This document shows positions 33,920 through 46,802 of a stretch of 64,000 nt of DNA, piece by piece. The position numbers were made by a program, and so were the translations under genes. The number at the start of each line of letters is the position of its first letter. Positions within the stretch are counted from its first letter, which is position 1. The notes beneath the pieces were generated by a model. It was not told the origin of the DNA. It saw only the letters and a list, made by a program, of their open reading frames with translations, and did not search any database. Source of the stretch: Edaphochlamys debaryana (lineage: Eukaryota > Chlorophyta > Chlorophyceae > Chlamydomonadales); assembly GCA_016858145.1 (NCBI GenBank), contig JAEHOE010000010.1, forward strand, positions 1,596,368 to 1,660,367, given 5' to 3'.

Positions 33920-36900
33920 ATGCCGATGCTAGTTGCGGCGGTGGGCAGGGCGCTAGCAGCGTTATGGGCGCGCCTCTTCGCGCCTCTCCGGGGGCGCTCA
34001 TCCGACTGGGTGCCCGATCATCAGCCCCGCGCTGGGTCAGACTGGCTTCGCTGGCCGCAGCAGGCAAGCCTCGAGGGACTCTGCGTGCGCTGCAGAGCTT
34101 GCTCGAACAATCCCCCGCCCCAGCTGCAGGCAATGTCGCGCGCGGGCTTGAGGCTTGCAGCGCCTTTGTCGCTGCCCGTCAGTCCCCGCGCTCCCCCGCT
34201 CGTGAACGCCCCGCCAGCCCTTGCTGCTCAAGGAAGAAGTCATCCCCGCCCTCGATGCCCCGCAGGTGCTGCGTGAGTGGCTCCAGCGGCTACAGCGCGG
34301 GCCGGCTCCTGCCACCGCCGCCCCGCCGCCCCCGCCCCCAGTTCCCCCGCGGCCCGCTGCCGGCGTGTTGTCGACTGGCGGAGGGGCGCGAGCCGCAGGC
34401 CGGTAGGTAGCACTAGCGCCGGGACTGACGCGCATAGCACCAAAGCAGCTTGCACTTGCCCCAGCGAGATCACACCGTCCGTGTCCCCCTCCTGCAGCCC
34501 CGCCGGCAGCCGGCCACGCGTGCACTGGGAGGACAACCTGCCGCCGGGCCGTCCCGCCTCGCCGGCGGCACGCCCCGCCCCGCCCCTCCCGATGCCCCCG
34601 GGTAAGGCTCCAACACCAGCACCTCCTCCGCTCCCGCGCCCTGCCTCACCCCTTCAAGCTCAGACCCTTAACGACATCTTGCCCCTCGCCTGCTGCTTGC
34701 AGGAAACCCGCCGCCGCCAGCGTCGGTGCGGGTGCTGCCGCCCGAGACGGCCCGCGCCCGGGTCATCCTGAGGTTTAGCCTGGATCCGCAGTCCCCCACC
34801 TCACCAAGGCCCCGGCCGCCCCTCCTGCGCCCCGGTGCCGGTGCCCCCCCGATGCAGCGGCCGCCGCCGCAGCCCCCCGCCACCCCCGCCCTGCAGCCCG
34901 CCCCCGCCCGGCCCCGCGCCAGCAGCAGTCCCGGCACTAGCAGCACCGCCGCCGGCTCCGCCTTGGCAGCTCCACCGATCTCCATGCTCCCCGCCTTGTC
35001 CGGCATCTCAGCTGTCAACCCCTCCACCAGCGGCGTCTGGACCCTGGAAGGGGCTGCCCCCAACCCAGTCCAGCGCCCTGGGCCAGGGGCTGCGGGCCCT
35101 TCCAGCCCTCCCGTGTCCTTTATGCGCCAGACCTCCTCCGCACCAGCCTCCGTCACGGCTTCGTGGCTCTCTGAGGCGGCGGCGTCCGCCCGACTTTTGC
35201 AGACTTCGGGCTCTGCTGCTCAGGGCCAGGGCGCCTCGCCGGCTGGCCGGTCACCGCACGAGCGCTCCCGCTGGGAGGAGGTCCTGGCCGCAACCGCGGC
35301 TTATCAGCGGCAGCTTGAGGCGGCGATGGCCAGTGCTCCGGCAGGAGCGCCGGCTCCTACGCCCGTGGCTCCGGCTGCCAGTCCCCAGGCCAGCCCCCGT
35401 TCTTCCTGCCTGTACCGCTCACCCGTACAGCAGGTGGCAGTGGCCTACAAGGTGGGTGCCTGGTCCATCGCAAGCTGGTGCTGGGGTGAAGGGTTACCGA
35501 GAACCTCATCCAGCGGCTCAGCCCGGGTGCGAGCGGCAGCCCGTGTGCTGCAAGGCATGACCGCTTGCTCTTGAGCACCCCAGCGTCCTGACCATGCACC
35601 CCCCTCACTGCCACACTGCAGCTGGAGTCACCGCCGGGCGTGCCCTTCAGGCGAGCCGCGACTGCCTTCGCCGCCGCCACCCACGGCGCAGTGGAGAGGT
35701 CCATGAATGCCGGTGCCGGGGCGCAGGCCACCGGCCCTGCCGAGCCCGCCAGCCCCGGCCCCGGCCGCTGGCTGGGCTACGCCGCCCAGGTGGCTGTGGT
35801 GCGGGGCTGCGTGGAGGTGGTCTGCAGGCTGCAGGTGGGGGAGGGGGAGAAGGGGAGGGGATCGGGGGGAATGGGGAGGCGCAGGCGCGGGGCTCGCGGA
35901 GGGGGACGCAGACATCGAGTCCCAACAGAGCTCGAGGAGTTGTGCGTCTCAGCAGGCCCCCCACAGCCCACCAACGCCTGAGCCCCACCTGATGGCCCTC
36001 CCCTCCTGGCCCCCCGCCCTACCGCAGTACTCGGGCCCCGAGCTGTCGGACGCTGAGCTGGCTGGGGCTCTGGCCTGCCTCGAGGGCGAGCTCAGGGGCA
36101 TACTGAGGGAGGAGGCGGGGCAGGGCGCTCTGGATGCCGCCGCTGCTGTGGGCGCTCCCCAGGCAAGCATGACTAGTCTGTGCATCGAGTCAACAAGAGC
36201 ATGTGCTAACTTAGCTTTGCGCACGCTGTCCTCGCCGCTGGCTGAGTTTGCTGTGCCGCCGCCCGGCCCGCAGGTGGTGTGGACGCGAGCCGGCAGGACG
36301 CATGCGCGCGCCCAGAGCCTCACGGCCCTCTCCGGCAGCAGCGCAGAGTCGGTTGACCTCACCGGCGCCGCGCCGGAGGCTGCCGCGGGCCCTGCCCGTG
36401 GACACATGACGCAGGCTGTCCGGCTGGTTGCGTACCTGGACCCGCCCGTCCTGACCACCGCCGCTTCGCCTGCTGTCGGCGCGGCTGCATCCCCTAGCGC
36501 GCCGGGCCCCCGCCATCGCCCACCACAGCGCTCCAAGACGCTGCCCATGCTGCCGCCGCCGCCGGCAACGCCTGTCGAGGCGCCGCAGCCGGCCCCGGCG
36601 GCAGCGGCCCCAGCGCTAGGGCCGGTCATCACGCTGGCCACCACCCTCTCCACGTCTGGGCCCCAGACGCCCAGCCTGGCGCGCCCGCGCTCCCCCGCCC
36701 GCTGGCTCCACACCGGGAGCGTGACCAGCATGCCGCCCCCCCGCGCCGCATCAACAGCGGCCGACCCACATGGCCCCCGCCACAGGGCCTCCCGCCTCCG
36801 CAGCGGGGCCTCGGGCAGTGGCTCCTCAGCTGCCTCTGGGTCCACATCCAAGGCCATGTGGACCCCTGGCAGTAGTCTCGGCGGCCCTGGGCCTAGCGCC

Positions 36901-39852
36901 GCTGCTGGCGGCGGGATCTCTAGCAGTGACAGCAGCGTGACTGCGAGCAGCGTCGGGCTGTCGGCCGCAGGTGGAGGCAGCTCCGGCCTCCGCTTGGCGG
37001 GGCAGGAGGGGTCGGACGCTAGCGGCAGTGCTTGGACCCCCACGTCCTTCCTCAGCGTGGGGGACAGCGCCTACGAGGCAGCGACGGCGGCTGCGTCGTC
37101 ATCGTCTGTCCCCCAGTGGCTGCCGTCCGGTGGCAGCGCCCTTCAGGACTGGGAGGAGGGGGTCGAGGACGAGGATGGGGAGGGGGGCGGCATGGCCCCC
37201 GCCAGCCCCTCCAGCCGCACGCCCTTCGCCGCCTCCGCTGCCCGTTCAGCGCTGGCCGCCGCCGCTGCGGCCCCTTCTCAAGCCTTCAGCGCACCTCGCC
37301 GGCCACCGGCAGCTGTTAGTATCCGTGCGCAGAGCAGCTCGAAGGCGCCTTCGCATCCGCAGGCTGCGGCGCCCGGTGCGCTGCCACTGGTCCGGCTGCC
37401 GGCACCTTCGCCACCGTCGCAAGAGGCAACGCAGGGCCTCCGCCGCTCCCATTCGCTGCCCTCACACGCAGCTCCGGACAGCGCGCCAGCAAGCCCTGCC
37501 AAGGCCTCAGCCCTCACTGGCGGCATCCTCGCCGGCCAGCAGTACCCGCCGCAGTCGCCGCCACCGTCGCTGCCCGGGCCGCCCCACCTGCGGGCGCGCG
37601 CACTGCGCTCCGGTCTTGGAGCAGAGGGCTTCGGTGACTCTGCCCTTTTCCCCCAAGTCATGTCCTCCGACAAGGGCAAGGAGGGAGACCGGCAACCTGT
37701 TGGCCCCGCGGTCGTGGTCTCCCGGGGGAGCCGCACGCTGCAGGCGACCCTGTCAATGGAGGACGCCGAGGCGGCCGCCAGCAATGTCGACGTGGAGGTA
37801 CGGCTGGTGGTGGAGCAGCACGGCGCCGTGGTGGCGGAGGTGGAGCGCGTGACCGTTGGACCTCAAGGCGCCAGCGTCAGGTGAGTGACCGAGCGGGGTT
37901 GCGAGATGGATGTGGGACATCCCGAGGTTCGTTGGTGAAGCCGGGCCGAGCCGTGGGGGAGGCTAGAATAACTATCAGGGCTCGCTCAAGATCTCATGTG
38001 TTGTCTTTGCTGGCCCACGTTTGGCGTGTCCGGTCGCGACAGCTGGATCCTGTACTCCACTCGGTGCTTCAGCCTTGCGACCTAGGGCGTTGTACAGCAT
38101 ACATAGATAAGTCTTTGGCATTCAGAATGCAAAGCGCTGCGACTATCACAGCTTTCGGTCATCGCGGCCGTAGCGCTGACGCAAGGCCCTGAGCAGCTCT
38201 GTCGACAAGCATGCGGCTCGCAGCAGCTCGCAGCAGCTCGCAGCAGCTCCTTGGACCATGTTCCTAGGCACATTCTGGCACGCATCCCCGACCATCCCTG
38301 TGTCCCCCGCCCATGTCCCCGCAGCGTGGACGTGTCGGGCCTGGCCGAGGGCTTTGCTGTGGTGCTGGTACTTCCCGTGAGGCATAGCGGCCCTCGCCTG
38401 CAGCCCGTCACGGCGCCCGCGCTCCTGTACCTGCCGCTGGCGGTGGTGCCCCGGCCTGTGGCCGAGGAGCTGTCGGGCCTGCTGGCAGACATGGAGCAGC
38501 ACTCCGCCGCCCTGGGGCCCGACCTGTCCCCCAGCGCCGTCCGCGCCCGCGCCTTCACGCAGCATTTCAGTGCCCTCATTTCCGATATGGCTTCCCTGCT
38601 GCTGGGCTGCGAGCGGGCGGTAGCTGAGGTGGAGGAGGCGGGGCTGCGGGCAGACGCCCCGGAGCAGAGTACCAGCGCGGTTGACGCGGCGACCGCCCTC
38701 GGCAACCTCCAGGAGTTGGGCTCCTTCCTTGTGGCTTTCCTCCGGGACATGGGCCTCACCGCCACCCTGGATTACCTGCTGGGCAAGGTGGAGGCAGCGG
38801 GTGAGCGGGGGCGCAGCCTGGGCTGGGGAGAGCGCATGAAGAGGGGACCGACCATATGGATTAGGGTGGGGGACGCGCGGCCAGTGCTCACATTCCGAAC
38901 TTGCGTGGCAAGGTTCGGGTGTCCTCCCGCTCCAATCACCGGTCCCCTCCACACACACTCCTTCCTTACCCTCCTCCCCCTCGCAGGCGTCCAGCTCCTC
39001 GCGGACGCCTCCGGCGGGGATACCTTAGTGCGGCTTCTGGTCCGGCAGCGGCCGGTGGTGCCTGCCGTGGCCACCCCGGCGTCGCCGCCCAAGCCGCCTG
39101 GCAGTGCGCATGCGTGCCCGCCGCCCGCACAGCTGTCCGGCAGTGCGCAGGAGCCGCAGCAGGGCGGCGGCCTAGCTGTCCCTGGGGCCACTGCGGCTGC
39201 AAGGATCAGCTGCTCGCTACCCCACGCGCTGAGGTGCGATGCTACGTTGGACCCATTTTGTAGGATGTTGAGCTCTTTCCGGGCAGCGCTGTGTGCGTGC
39301 CTGGCTAGCGCCGCGCTGCGCCGCCGCCTTTGTCTTCTGATCCCCCTAAAACTCCTTCTCGTCCCCTTTCCGTGTTCCCTCTCCTTGGCAGGCTGACCAG
39401 AAGCCGCGCGGTGTGCTGCGCGCATGTCGCAGCTCTGGCAGCGCTCTGCCTTTTCGGCTGCTGCTCGGGGCATGCCGTGCTACCGGCAGTGCGGCTGGCG
39501 GCGGCGCTGCTGGCGCTCCTGCAGCCGGTCTTCTGCTGTGTGAGTGCAGGCGGGGGCTTAACTTCCCGTGGCGGTCTGCTGCTGATTGAGGTCCAGGAGC
39601 AAGGCCGGTCTGCACTGCGCCCTCCCTGGTCCTTATTCCCACATCTCCCCACCTTCATCCTTGCAGGTCCGGCCCTGGGCCTTCGCGCCCGTCTGGGCCC
39701 TGGACGCCGCCCTGCTCTTCCCGCTCATGGGGGGCGGACCCCAGGCGCTTGAGGCGGCGTGCTGCGTGCTGCTCGTGCTGGCGGCCTCCGTGGCGACGGC
39801 CTCCGTAGTGGACATGGCCCGGAGCCACTGCGTCGTGCGGCTGGGCCTGTAA
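33920..39852 (+). CDS. Uncharacterised large membrane protein, family copy 2
   Basis: Head-to-tail paralogue of the gene at 27066. The start MPMLVAAVGRALAALWARLF is again a hydrophobic helix; exons between 33920 and 34700 are not resolved. Phase-consistent later exons: about 34703-35452, 35622-35834, 36028-36162, 36274-37880, 38325-38800, 38987-39233, 39392-39539 and 39667-39852. All family modules recur: LYRSPVQQVAVAYK, GRWLGYAAQVAVVRGCVEVV, ELSDAELAGALACLEGELRG, VRLVVEQHGAVVAEVERVTV, DVSGLAEGFAVVLVLP and LLYLPLAVVPRPVAEELSGL. The intron after 36162 needs a GC donor (CAG then GCAAGC). The exon at 38987-39233 is half the size of its copy 1 counterpart and carries a Pro/Gln-rich stretch where copy 1 has two membrane helices, so membrane topology differs. 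C-terminal helices (AALAALCLFGCCSG, VWALDAALLFPL, CVLLVLAASVATASVV) are kept. Function unknown. Confidence 0.75.
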
Positions 39853-41784
39853 CTGGGATGATAAGACTCCTGAGCGAAGCCCTAGCGGGCGGGGATGGGA
39901 ACGATGCGGGATAAATGACAAGAGGGAAGCAGGGAACCAGCAGCGCCCAAGCCGCCACAGCGGCACCTGCGATCGGTCGACGAACGAATGTTACTGGGCT
40001 GCACATGCATACCACGCATGCACTCGCCCGGCGTACGCGGTCCGCATTGGATCAGGCGTGAGCGCAGCGTGACGGCGCGACCTTGCTACCGGCTCCACTC
40101 CACGAGGAGTACCTACGGATGCAGCTGAGGGGTTGCGCGTGAGGGCTATCACGTGATGGCGGGGATGACGGACATTGCTGAATCGCCGCAGGACGGATGG
40201 CTGATCGGGTTTATAGACGCGTGCTCCGCTCTGATGTCAAGTCAGCCAGTAGAAACACCCTTACTTACAGCAGACCGAGAGAGCAGACAGTTGCCCCCAA
40301 ACCCCAGCAGTGTTGCTATCTTCCCTGGGATTAGTCGGCTGAGCTGGCGGCTAATCCGCCCGGACCGGCCCTTTCAGCCGGCTGGCGGTGGCGGATTGGC
40401 ACGGGTTAGTCGGCTGCCCTAGGGCGCCGGCCCAAGTCGGCCCCGCCCAGAGGGTGGCGTTCATAAACGCCGGTCAATGTGGGTCGGGCGGACGCGGGGT
40501 GATGTGGGTCGGGATAGCTTGAGCAGAAGTAGCAGTAGCTGTCTTGTCCCGAGGGGCAACGGAGACTAGTTATTGTCAGAATGCTGGTACGTGCATGGAT
40601 GCTCATACACAGCAGGCACGTTTCATTGTTCAGGCCTAGCTCTTCTGGTGCTCGACTGTTGCTGGTTTGTTGGCCAGGTAGTTGTTGCGCCTAGTCGATC
40701 AGTCAACCTGATTTAGTGGCGGTTGAGCGCCCCCAACCAGGGCTGCGTTGAATTCCTTGTCTAGCGGTAGCAGCAATTGCCGAGGCTCGTGCATGTGGCA
40801 GAGCATGGTAGAGCTAGGTACGTAAACAGGCTCCTCTTCTGGGAGGGCGCGTCATAATTGTAATAAGCACTTGGGCTAGCACGCCCGCACTTGGGCTGTA
40901 AGACATCTGCAGTTCCTTGGCTGGGGTCAAAGCCTCGAAGCAAAGCTGTGAACGCTGATGGGTACATCAGAGGCCAGACTACAGCAGCGCACGCAGGTGG
41001 TCCCTCGCCGCCGCTCGACTGGGGGTGGAGATGACGGGGCCTTGCAACCGAGGGACGTTACAACCTCCTCTCCCCTGAGGGACGTACAGCTAGTCAGCTA
41101 CACGTGCGAGCCCACGAGGCATGTCCTGTCAGGACCGCAGTGGTAGTGGGCCACCGCTACGTTCCCGTGCTTGAGTCAAGCAACCCGCCTCCTACAGCAT
41201 CCCCCTGCAACGCTGAAGTGTTGCTCCCCGACACACCGGTAGCCGTTACGAATGACAACCACGCCAGCACGTCTGCACCCATCTCCATCCTGCACCCCGC
41301 ACACGGTCCGTCTGCCCAGGTGCGGCACTGCTTGCTCCCCCGGTGCAGCAGGAGGTATCCTGCGGTACGGCACCTGCTGTGCTGGACAGGACGCATGGCA
41401 ATCAACGCCCGCGCCACGGATTCTACCACATTTATTATACAACCCATCGGGTAGAGCATCCTCTTACAGAAATTGGGCAGCCATCATGTCTGCCCCGCAC
41501 CCCGCACCCACACAGAATACTACCCTCAGCGCTCCCAGCCTGCCTCCAATTCTAACATCTGGTTCTGGGTTGGCCGGCTCCGGCTTGTCCCATGGGCCGA
41601 GACCCAGCTGCTGAACCTGGGGGCGATGCACCCCAGGAGCACAGGAAGTGGCCAGGCGCGCCAACGGACACTCACAATGGCGCCCATGTCTGCCCCGCAC
41701 ACCCGCACCCACACAGCTTTACTCTCTGGCTTGTCACATGTAAGGGCCAAGACCCAAGCCATACCGAACCAGAGTGCGCGCGCC
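39853..41784. other. Convergent spacer between family copies 2 and 3
   Basis: No gene was found. TGTAA at 40897-40901 (plus strand) may end copy 2 and TTACA at 41058-41062 may end copy 3 on the minus strand. From about 41040 onward the sequence is duplicated at 48735-49170. A weaker similarity links 40580-40680 with 47220-47300 (shared GGATGCTCATAC and GCACGTTT words). Confidence 0.5.
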
Positions 41785-44700
41785 CTAAAGCGTGACGTTG
41801 CCGCGCAGCGCCGCCGCCGCCACCTCCCGCGATACCTCCGTCAGGAAGCTCAAGCGCCAGAGCAGGTCCACGATGGCACATGCGGCCAGCGAGGCCGCCA
41901 CCACGGCGGCCGCCATGGGGAGCCCGCTGCACCAGGTGCCGCCGTCGGCAGCGGCGAACATCAAGGTCAGCAGCGCGGCGTCCAGAGCAAAGAGGGGCCC
42001 ACGCAGCTTCACGTGCAGCTGAAAGGGAGGAAGGTAGGAGGCAGGGCAGGTTCAGAAGCGGAGTGGGTGTGGAGTGGCGGGTAAGCCGTGCATGTCAAGC
42101 AAGCAGAGGATATAACCAGGCCGCCTTCTGCGTAGGGTAGCATGCATACCGATAAGCTAATCAGCTTACACTGTAGCTCGCGGGCTGCAGGGCTGTGCAC
42201 AGCGCTGCCAGGGCGCGGTTTGAGGTTCCCGCCAGCCGTGCGGCGGCAGTCGCAGGTGCTCGGAGCCCGACTTGGCCCCACGAAGGCATGTGGTGCCGGC
42301 AGAAGAGCAGCATGCTGACCGCGTGGCAGGCCCAGATGAATGGCTCGCGCGTCCTGGGGGCATGCACGGACCGGGGAGCAGTGAATCACCGAGAGCGCTT
42401 CAGTCACTGGATTTACCCCCCCGCAGATGACAATGCTTGGTGACAATGCTTCGTATCGGCCAGGACAGTACACCGAGTGCCGGATAGCGCTCAGCGCAGC
42501 CCTCAACCCTACCCGGGCTCGGCAAGGCGCTTGTCGGCCCAGATGAGCACCGCCGGCAGCACCAGCGCGCACATGCACAGCCCCAGCTGCACCACCGCCC
42601 AGCCCGGCGGCAGGGAGCTTGCCGCTCCCAGCACTGCCGCGCCGCTGCGCCAGGCCGCCGCCGCCGCCAGCGTGGCCAGGACGAGCAGGGCGTTGACGGC
42701 AGCGGCGGCAGCGTCGAAGGAACGGGCACGTCGGCTGCGGAAGCGGGTGCAGCGGCGCTCGGTGCCGGCGTCCCTGCACGATGCAGAAGGAGGAGGCAGG
42801 AGCGTTGCGACTGAGGGCCCTTGCCTGAAACATCCCAGTAAAGCACATCAGGGGGGTCTCTTGCGTGCCAGCGCCCGCTAGCGTAAGCATGCTGCAACAT
42901 CCCACGCACCTGAAGCCACGGAAGACTGCACAGCCCGCTACCGCCAGGCGCTGCCTTCCCGTCTGCGACGGGCCGCGCTCCAGCATCCCGCCGACGGCGC
43001 GCTGCTTGCGGCGCCGCTCCTCCGCGGCGGCCTGTCCTCCCTCCACGTGGCCCACGGCCTCCGCCGCAGCCTCCACGGCCGCCGGGTCTGGGACGGCGCT
43101 GTCGCCGACCGCGGGGCCCGCATCGGCGGCCAAGAAAATGCCGTCACTCAGGAGGCAGGCGGCCGAGCCCTGGCGTGCAGGGGGGACCCCGCCGCCGGAG
43201 CCACGGGCCGCGAGGGCCCCCAGCACCTCGTCAAGCCCTGGGGGAGGGACCGCCGATACTGCTTCAGGTGGGCCTTTCGAGGTGGGAGACGAACCGGACC
43301 AAAGCCCCAATCAAGGCTTAGCAACTCGTCACCGCCTAGGCCGGTCTCTTGCCCACCTACCCCGGCTAACTAACCTGGCCCCGCCCCGAGCACCTGAGCT
43401 CACCTGCGCTCCTCATCCCAGCTGCCAGGTACCGCAGGGTCTCGGCCATGCCTCTGTCAGCCAGGAACCCAGCTGCAGCGCCGTCGACGTCCCGCGCAGG
43501 GCCGGCAGCGAGGCGCCTGGCGCCGGAGCCGCTGACGAGGCCGAGCTGCTCCCCCTCTGCCTCGCCAGGCAGCAGAGGGGCCATGTCGGCGAGGAGAGGG
43601 CTGAAGTGTTGCATGTAGGCGAGGGCCCGGCGCGCTTGGGGCCCAGCGCTGGGCCACTTGCCCGCGGCAGCTTGCTCCATGTGGTTGGAAAGGCCGCTCA
43701 GCTCCTCCGCCACCGGTGCTGGCACCACGGCCAGGGGAACGTAGAGCAGGGCGGGGGCCGTGGTGGGACGCATCTGCGGACCATCCTCCCACACCGGCAG
43801 CACGAGCAGAGCAGCGCTGCCCTCCGCCAGGCCGGACACGTCGAGGCTGCGAGGGGCGAGATGGGACGTCCATGGGAGGTCGGCGGGTGCGCGTGGACAT
43901 GGCTCCGCAGCAGCAAGCTTATATCTATATCTGCGAAATCCTGTCGCGGTCCCGGCAAGCCTTGGTGCGGCTTCCGCGACCACGATGCAAGTAGCCGCGG
44001 CTCAGGCGCATAGCTCCAGGCGAGGCGGAGAATAGGGCGTACACAAATAGGCATACGCATTCGACAGAAGCCGGGGCCTAAGCACGCAGCCGTTCGGGCC
44101 GGGCAAGAGGCGACCGAGATCCAGCTGTTGTTGACTTCGAGTCGCCAGCTTGAAGCACAGCGCTAAGCGAGCTAATGCTGAGGTACTATACAAGAGCTAG
44201 CATACAGACCCACCTAGCTCTCTCGATCGGGTAGCGACCCGGCCCACCCATCTCTAGCCTTCTTCGCCACCATCGCTTGAGCCAAAGCCCTGCCCGGTAC
44301 ACACCTTGCGCTGGCGCCCTGTGGCCCGACGGTGATGCGGGCCACCTCGGCGACCACGGCCCCGCGCTGCTGCAGCACCAGCCGCACCTCCACCGGGTCG
44401 TTGGTCTCCCCGCCCTCGTCCAGGCAGAGCGACACGTTGAGCGTGCCGAACGCTCCACCGCCGCCGGTGCCGGCTGTGATGAGGGGAGGTTCCAGGGCTA
44501 GGAGTAGCGGCGCGGCGCGGATGGGGTCCCGCTGTGCATCGATCCCCAGCGCAGCCAGCACTCCGGCAGGCTCTGCTGATCCGGAGGGAGTGCGTGCGGC
44601 CGGCAGCGGCCCCCGCGGGGAGCTGCCTTGGCTGCCGCGACCGCCGCCAGAGGCCACCAGTGGGGATGCGCCCATCTCTAGCCGGGTAGTCACAGCCGGC

Positions 44701-45970
44701 TGCGACCACACGGCGGGCGCCACCTGCATACCGGTAGGCAGGCGGGATGAGTGGAGCTGCCCGCCGGTGTTCAGCGCGCCCCTACTCGGCACCCTGAGAA
44801 CAGGGCCCCACCTGTGCCCACCCCTCTCTGTCGCTCACCTGAACACCATTCTCTTGCTCCGCGGCGGCGTCGTGCAGTGCCTCGCCGCCGCCGGGGTGTG
44901 GCCGCTCGTCTTCGGCAGCCAGCCGTGCCAGTTCCGCCTCCGCCCCAGCCACGGCAGCGGCGATGTCCTCCTGGCCGAGCTCCTCGCCGTCGAACTGTGG
45001 AATGGCGGAGGGGCAGGGCGGACGGTACTTCTCACCTACCTACCAAGCATGCGGCACGCTTCCGGTGCCAACCTGACGACTGGGCGCAGGGGATGGCCGC
45101 TACTTGTCGCGTTCACTCCGCGGCCGCCACAGCAGCCCCCATGAACCATACTCCATCAGCTCATCACGTCAAGACGTGGCCCCTCTGCCTGACCCCTGCG
45201 TCCCCACCTGAAGCCACAGGATCAGCTCCACGCAGCCCCGCACCACAGCCACCTTGGTGCGGAGGCAGGCCTGGCCAGGCTCCGCGTCCCCCGGCGGTGG
45301 GGCGTCCGCAGCGGCGGCAGCGGGCTTGAGCCCCGGGTGGCCCCCGAACGGGCGCCGGGCCGCCGAACTTGGGCAGTCACCGCCGTCGGCAATGCCCATG
45401 CCGCCGCCGCAGGCGTGTTCGATCAAGGCTCGGGGCAGAATGCTGCGGGCGGCGGCGGCGAGGTTGGCGGCGGCGGTCTCGAAGCTGGCATTGTGCTGCA
45501 GTTGAATCTGCAGGGCGGGAGCGGTGGAGGCGCAAGGCGAAGGCGGTAGGGACAGCGCGTCAGGGAGGAAGCAGCTACACAGGCGGGTTGGAGCCAAGCG
45601 AGAACACTAAGGGGCTGAGGGGTTCTGCGGGTTGGTGTTCTGCTGCAGTCAATACCCGCACCCTCCACTATCTCTGCCTGCCCCAGGTTCGTGCCTTGTA
45701 AGCCACGGTGGCGCTGTGGTAGGGTGAGCTGTACACCACGTTTGCGGCACTGAGCCAGGAGGCGCCGGACGACGTGGTGCGCAGGAGCTGTCCGGTGTCA
45801 TCCCTGTTGTCCTGCTCGCTGGTGCTGTGCCTGCCCCCTGCGGCCTCGGGCACCTGGTTGCGCGACTGCGAATGCAGGTAGGTGCGGAGGCTCAAGGCGG
45901 CCGTGTCCGCGCCAGACGGACGAGCCTCACGGTCTGAGGGCTGGGTCTGCAGCGACATGGGGTCAGTTGC
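41040..45970. repeat. Segmental duplication, block A
   Basis: Plus-strand-collinear with 48735-52128. It covers the 3' flank and all but the 5' exons of family copy 3. Shared landmarks include TTGCAACC-AGGGACGTTACA at the left edge, the stop-codon exon, a conserved intron block containing AAGCAAGCAGAGGATATAAC, and GGTTCGTGCCTTGTAAGCC near the right edge. Most blocks look well above 90 percent identical by eye. Confidence 0.8.
41058..41062 (-). terminator. TGTAA polyadenylation signal of family copy 3 (minus strand)
   Basis: TTACA on the plus strand about 725 bases beyond the stop codon at 41785. The same signal with its flanks is preserved at 48754-48758 behind copy 4. Confidence 0.45.
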
Positions 45971-46802
45971 CTGGCTGGGGCCTGCGGTCGGGCGGGTGAA
46001 GTGGGTGGCGGAAAGGACTGAGGCGCCCGTAGCGTGCGTGTGGTGCTTGGCGGTTGCGAAATGGTACGGGCAAAGCCCGGGGAAGGGAGGGGCTGCGCAG
46101 CGCTCCTCGATCCCTGCTCTCCGCTCATCCTCACCTTCGATCGCCCTCTCGTCGTGCTTGGTGCTCGTGGCTCGTGGTCTGCCGTACAGCAGGACGTGGA
46201 GGGCAGCAGCGGCGAGGCCGGCTGCCACGGCTGCTTGCACGCTGCCGCTGGGGGCGGCGAGGTCGGCAGAGACTCCCGGTAGGCTGAGGGCGACGGCGGC
46301 GCAGAGGGCGTGGGGCAGGAGCTGTCTCGCGGTGATGTAGAGGCGGCCGCTGGCGCTCTGGGGTGGGTGAACAGTGGAGCGAAGGGGATTGGCGCGTTAA
46401 CACTGTTCAGGTCTTGAAACCCATTGCTCTTCCCCCCTCGACGAGCGAGCTGATTGTTTCCCCTTCTCCCTCCCTTCAGCTCATCACCTGCCGCGCTCCC
46501 AGCCAGCGGAGGACCGCCAGCAGAGGTGCTCCCGCCAGTAGGGCCCCGAAGACGGTGGCCCAGGTGGGATAGGGCGGGGACAGGTACAGCTGTGGCGCTG
46601 CCCAGCCCGCCGCCGCCGCTGCCACCAGCGCCGCCGCGGCGACCCGCGCTACACACAGCGCAGCACGCGAGCGGGTGCCGGCGACGACCGCCGGTGCTGC
46701 GCCGGCACAAGCGGACCGCACGGCGCCATTTCCTGTGCCAACGATGCTGTAGTGTTGCTGGAAGGGTCGATCGGCTGAGAGGCTCGCGCGGAGAGCGAGG
46801 GC
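41785..46802 (-). CDS. Uncharacterised large multi-pass membrane protein, family copy 3
   Basis: Minus-strand exons, high to low: about 46802-46488, 46358-46135, 45933-45695, 45507-45208, 44994-44839, about 44760-44305, 43846-43404, 43237-42910, 42773-42513, 42353-42170 and 42018-41785. The 5' end is unresolved: the first exon has no in-frame ATG, so a further upstream exon is likely. The N-terminal exons add membrane segments (VARVAAAALVAAAAAGWAAP, TVFGALLAGAPLLAVLRWLG, HALCAAVALSLPGV, AAVAAGLAAAALHVLLYG). The family modules follow: VVYSSPYHSATVAYK, RTKVAVVRGCVELILWLQ, DGEELGQEDIAAAVAGAEAE, VRLVLQQRGAVVAEVARITV, SLDVSGLAEGSAALLVLP and LLYVPLAVVPAPVAEELSGL. The C-terminus has membrane segments ending in LDAALLTLMFAAADG and PMAAAVVAASLAACAIVDLL. 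The YRSP-type exon ends at a GC donor (ACAAG then GCACG at 45694). Function unknown. Confidence 0.7.

Noticed and set aside
42009..43310. A single 433-codon minus-strand frame across family copy 3
   Set aside because: Only its start (43237-42910) is a real exon; the rest reads introns and out-of-phase membrane exons.
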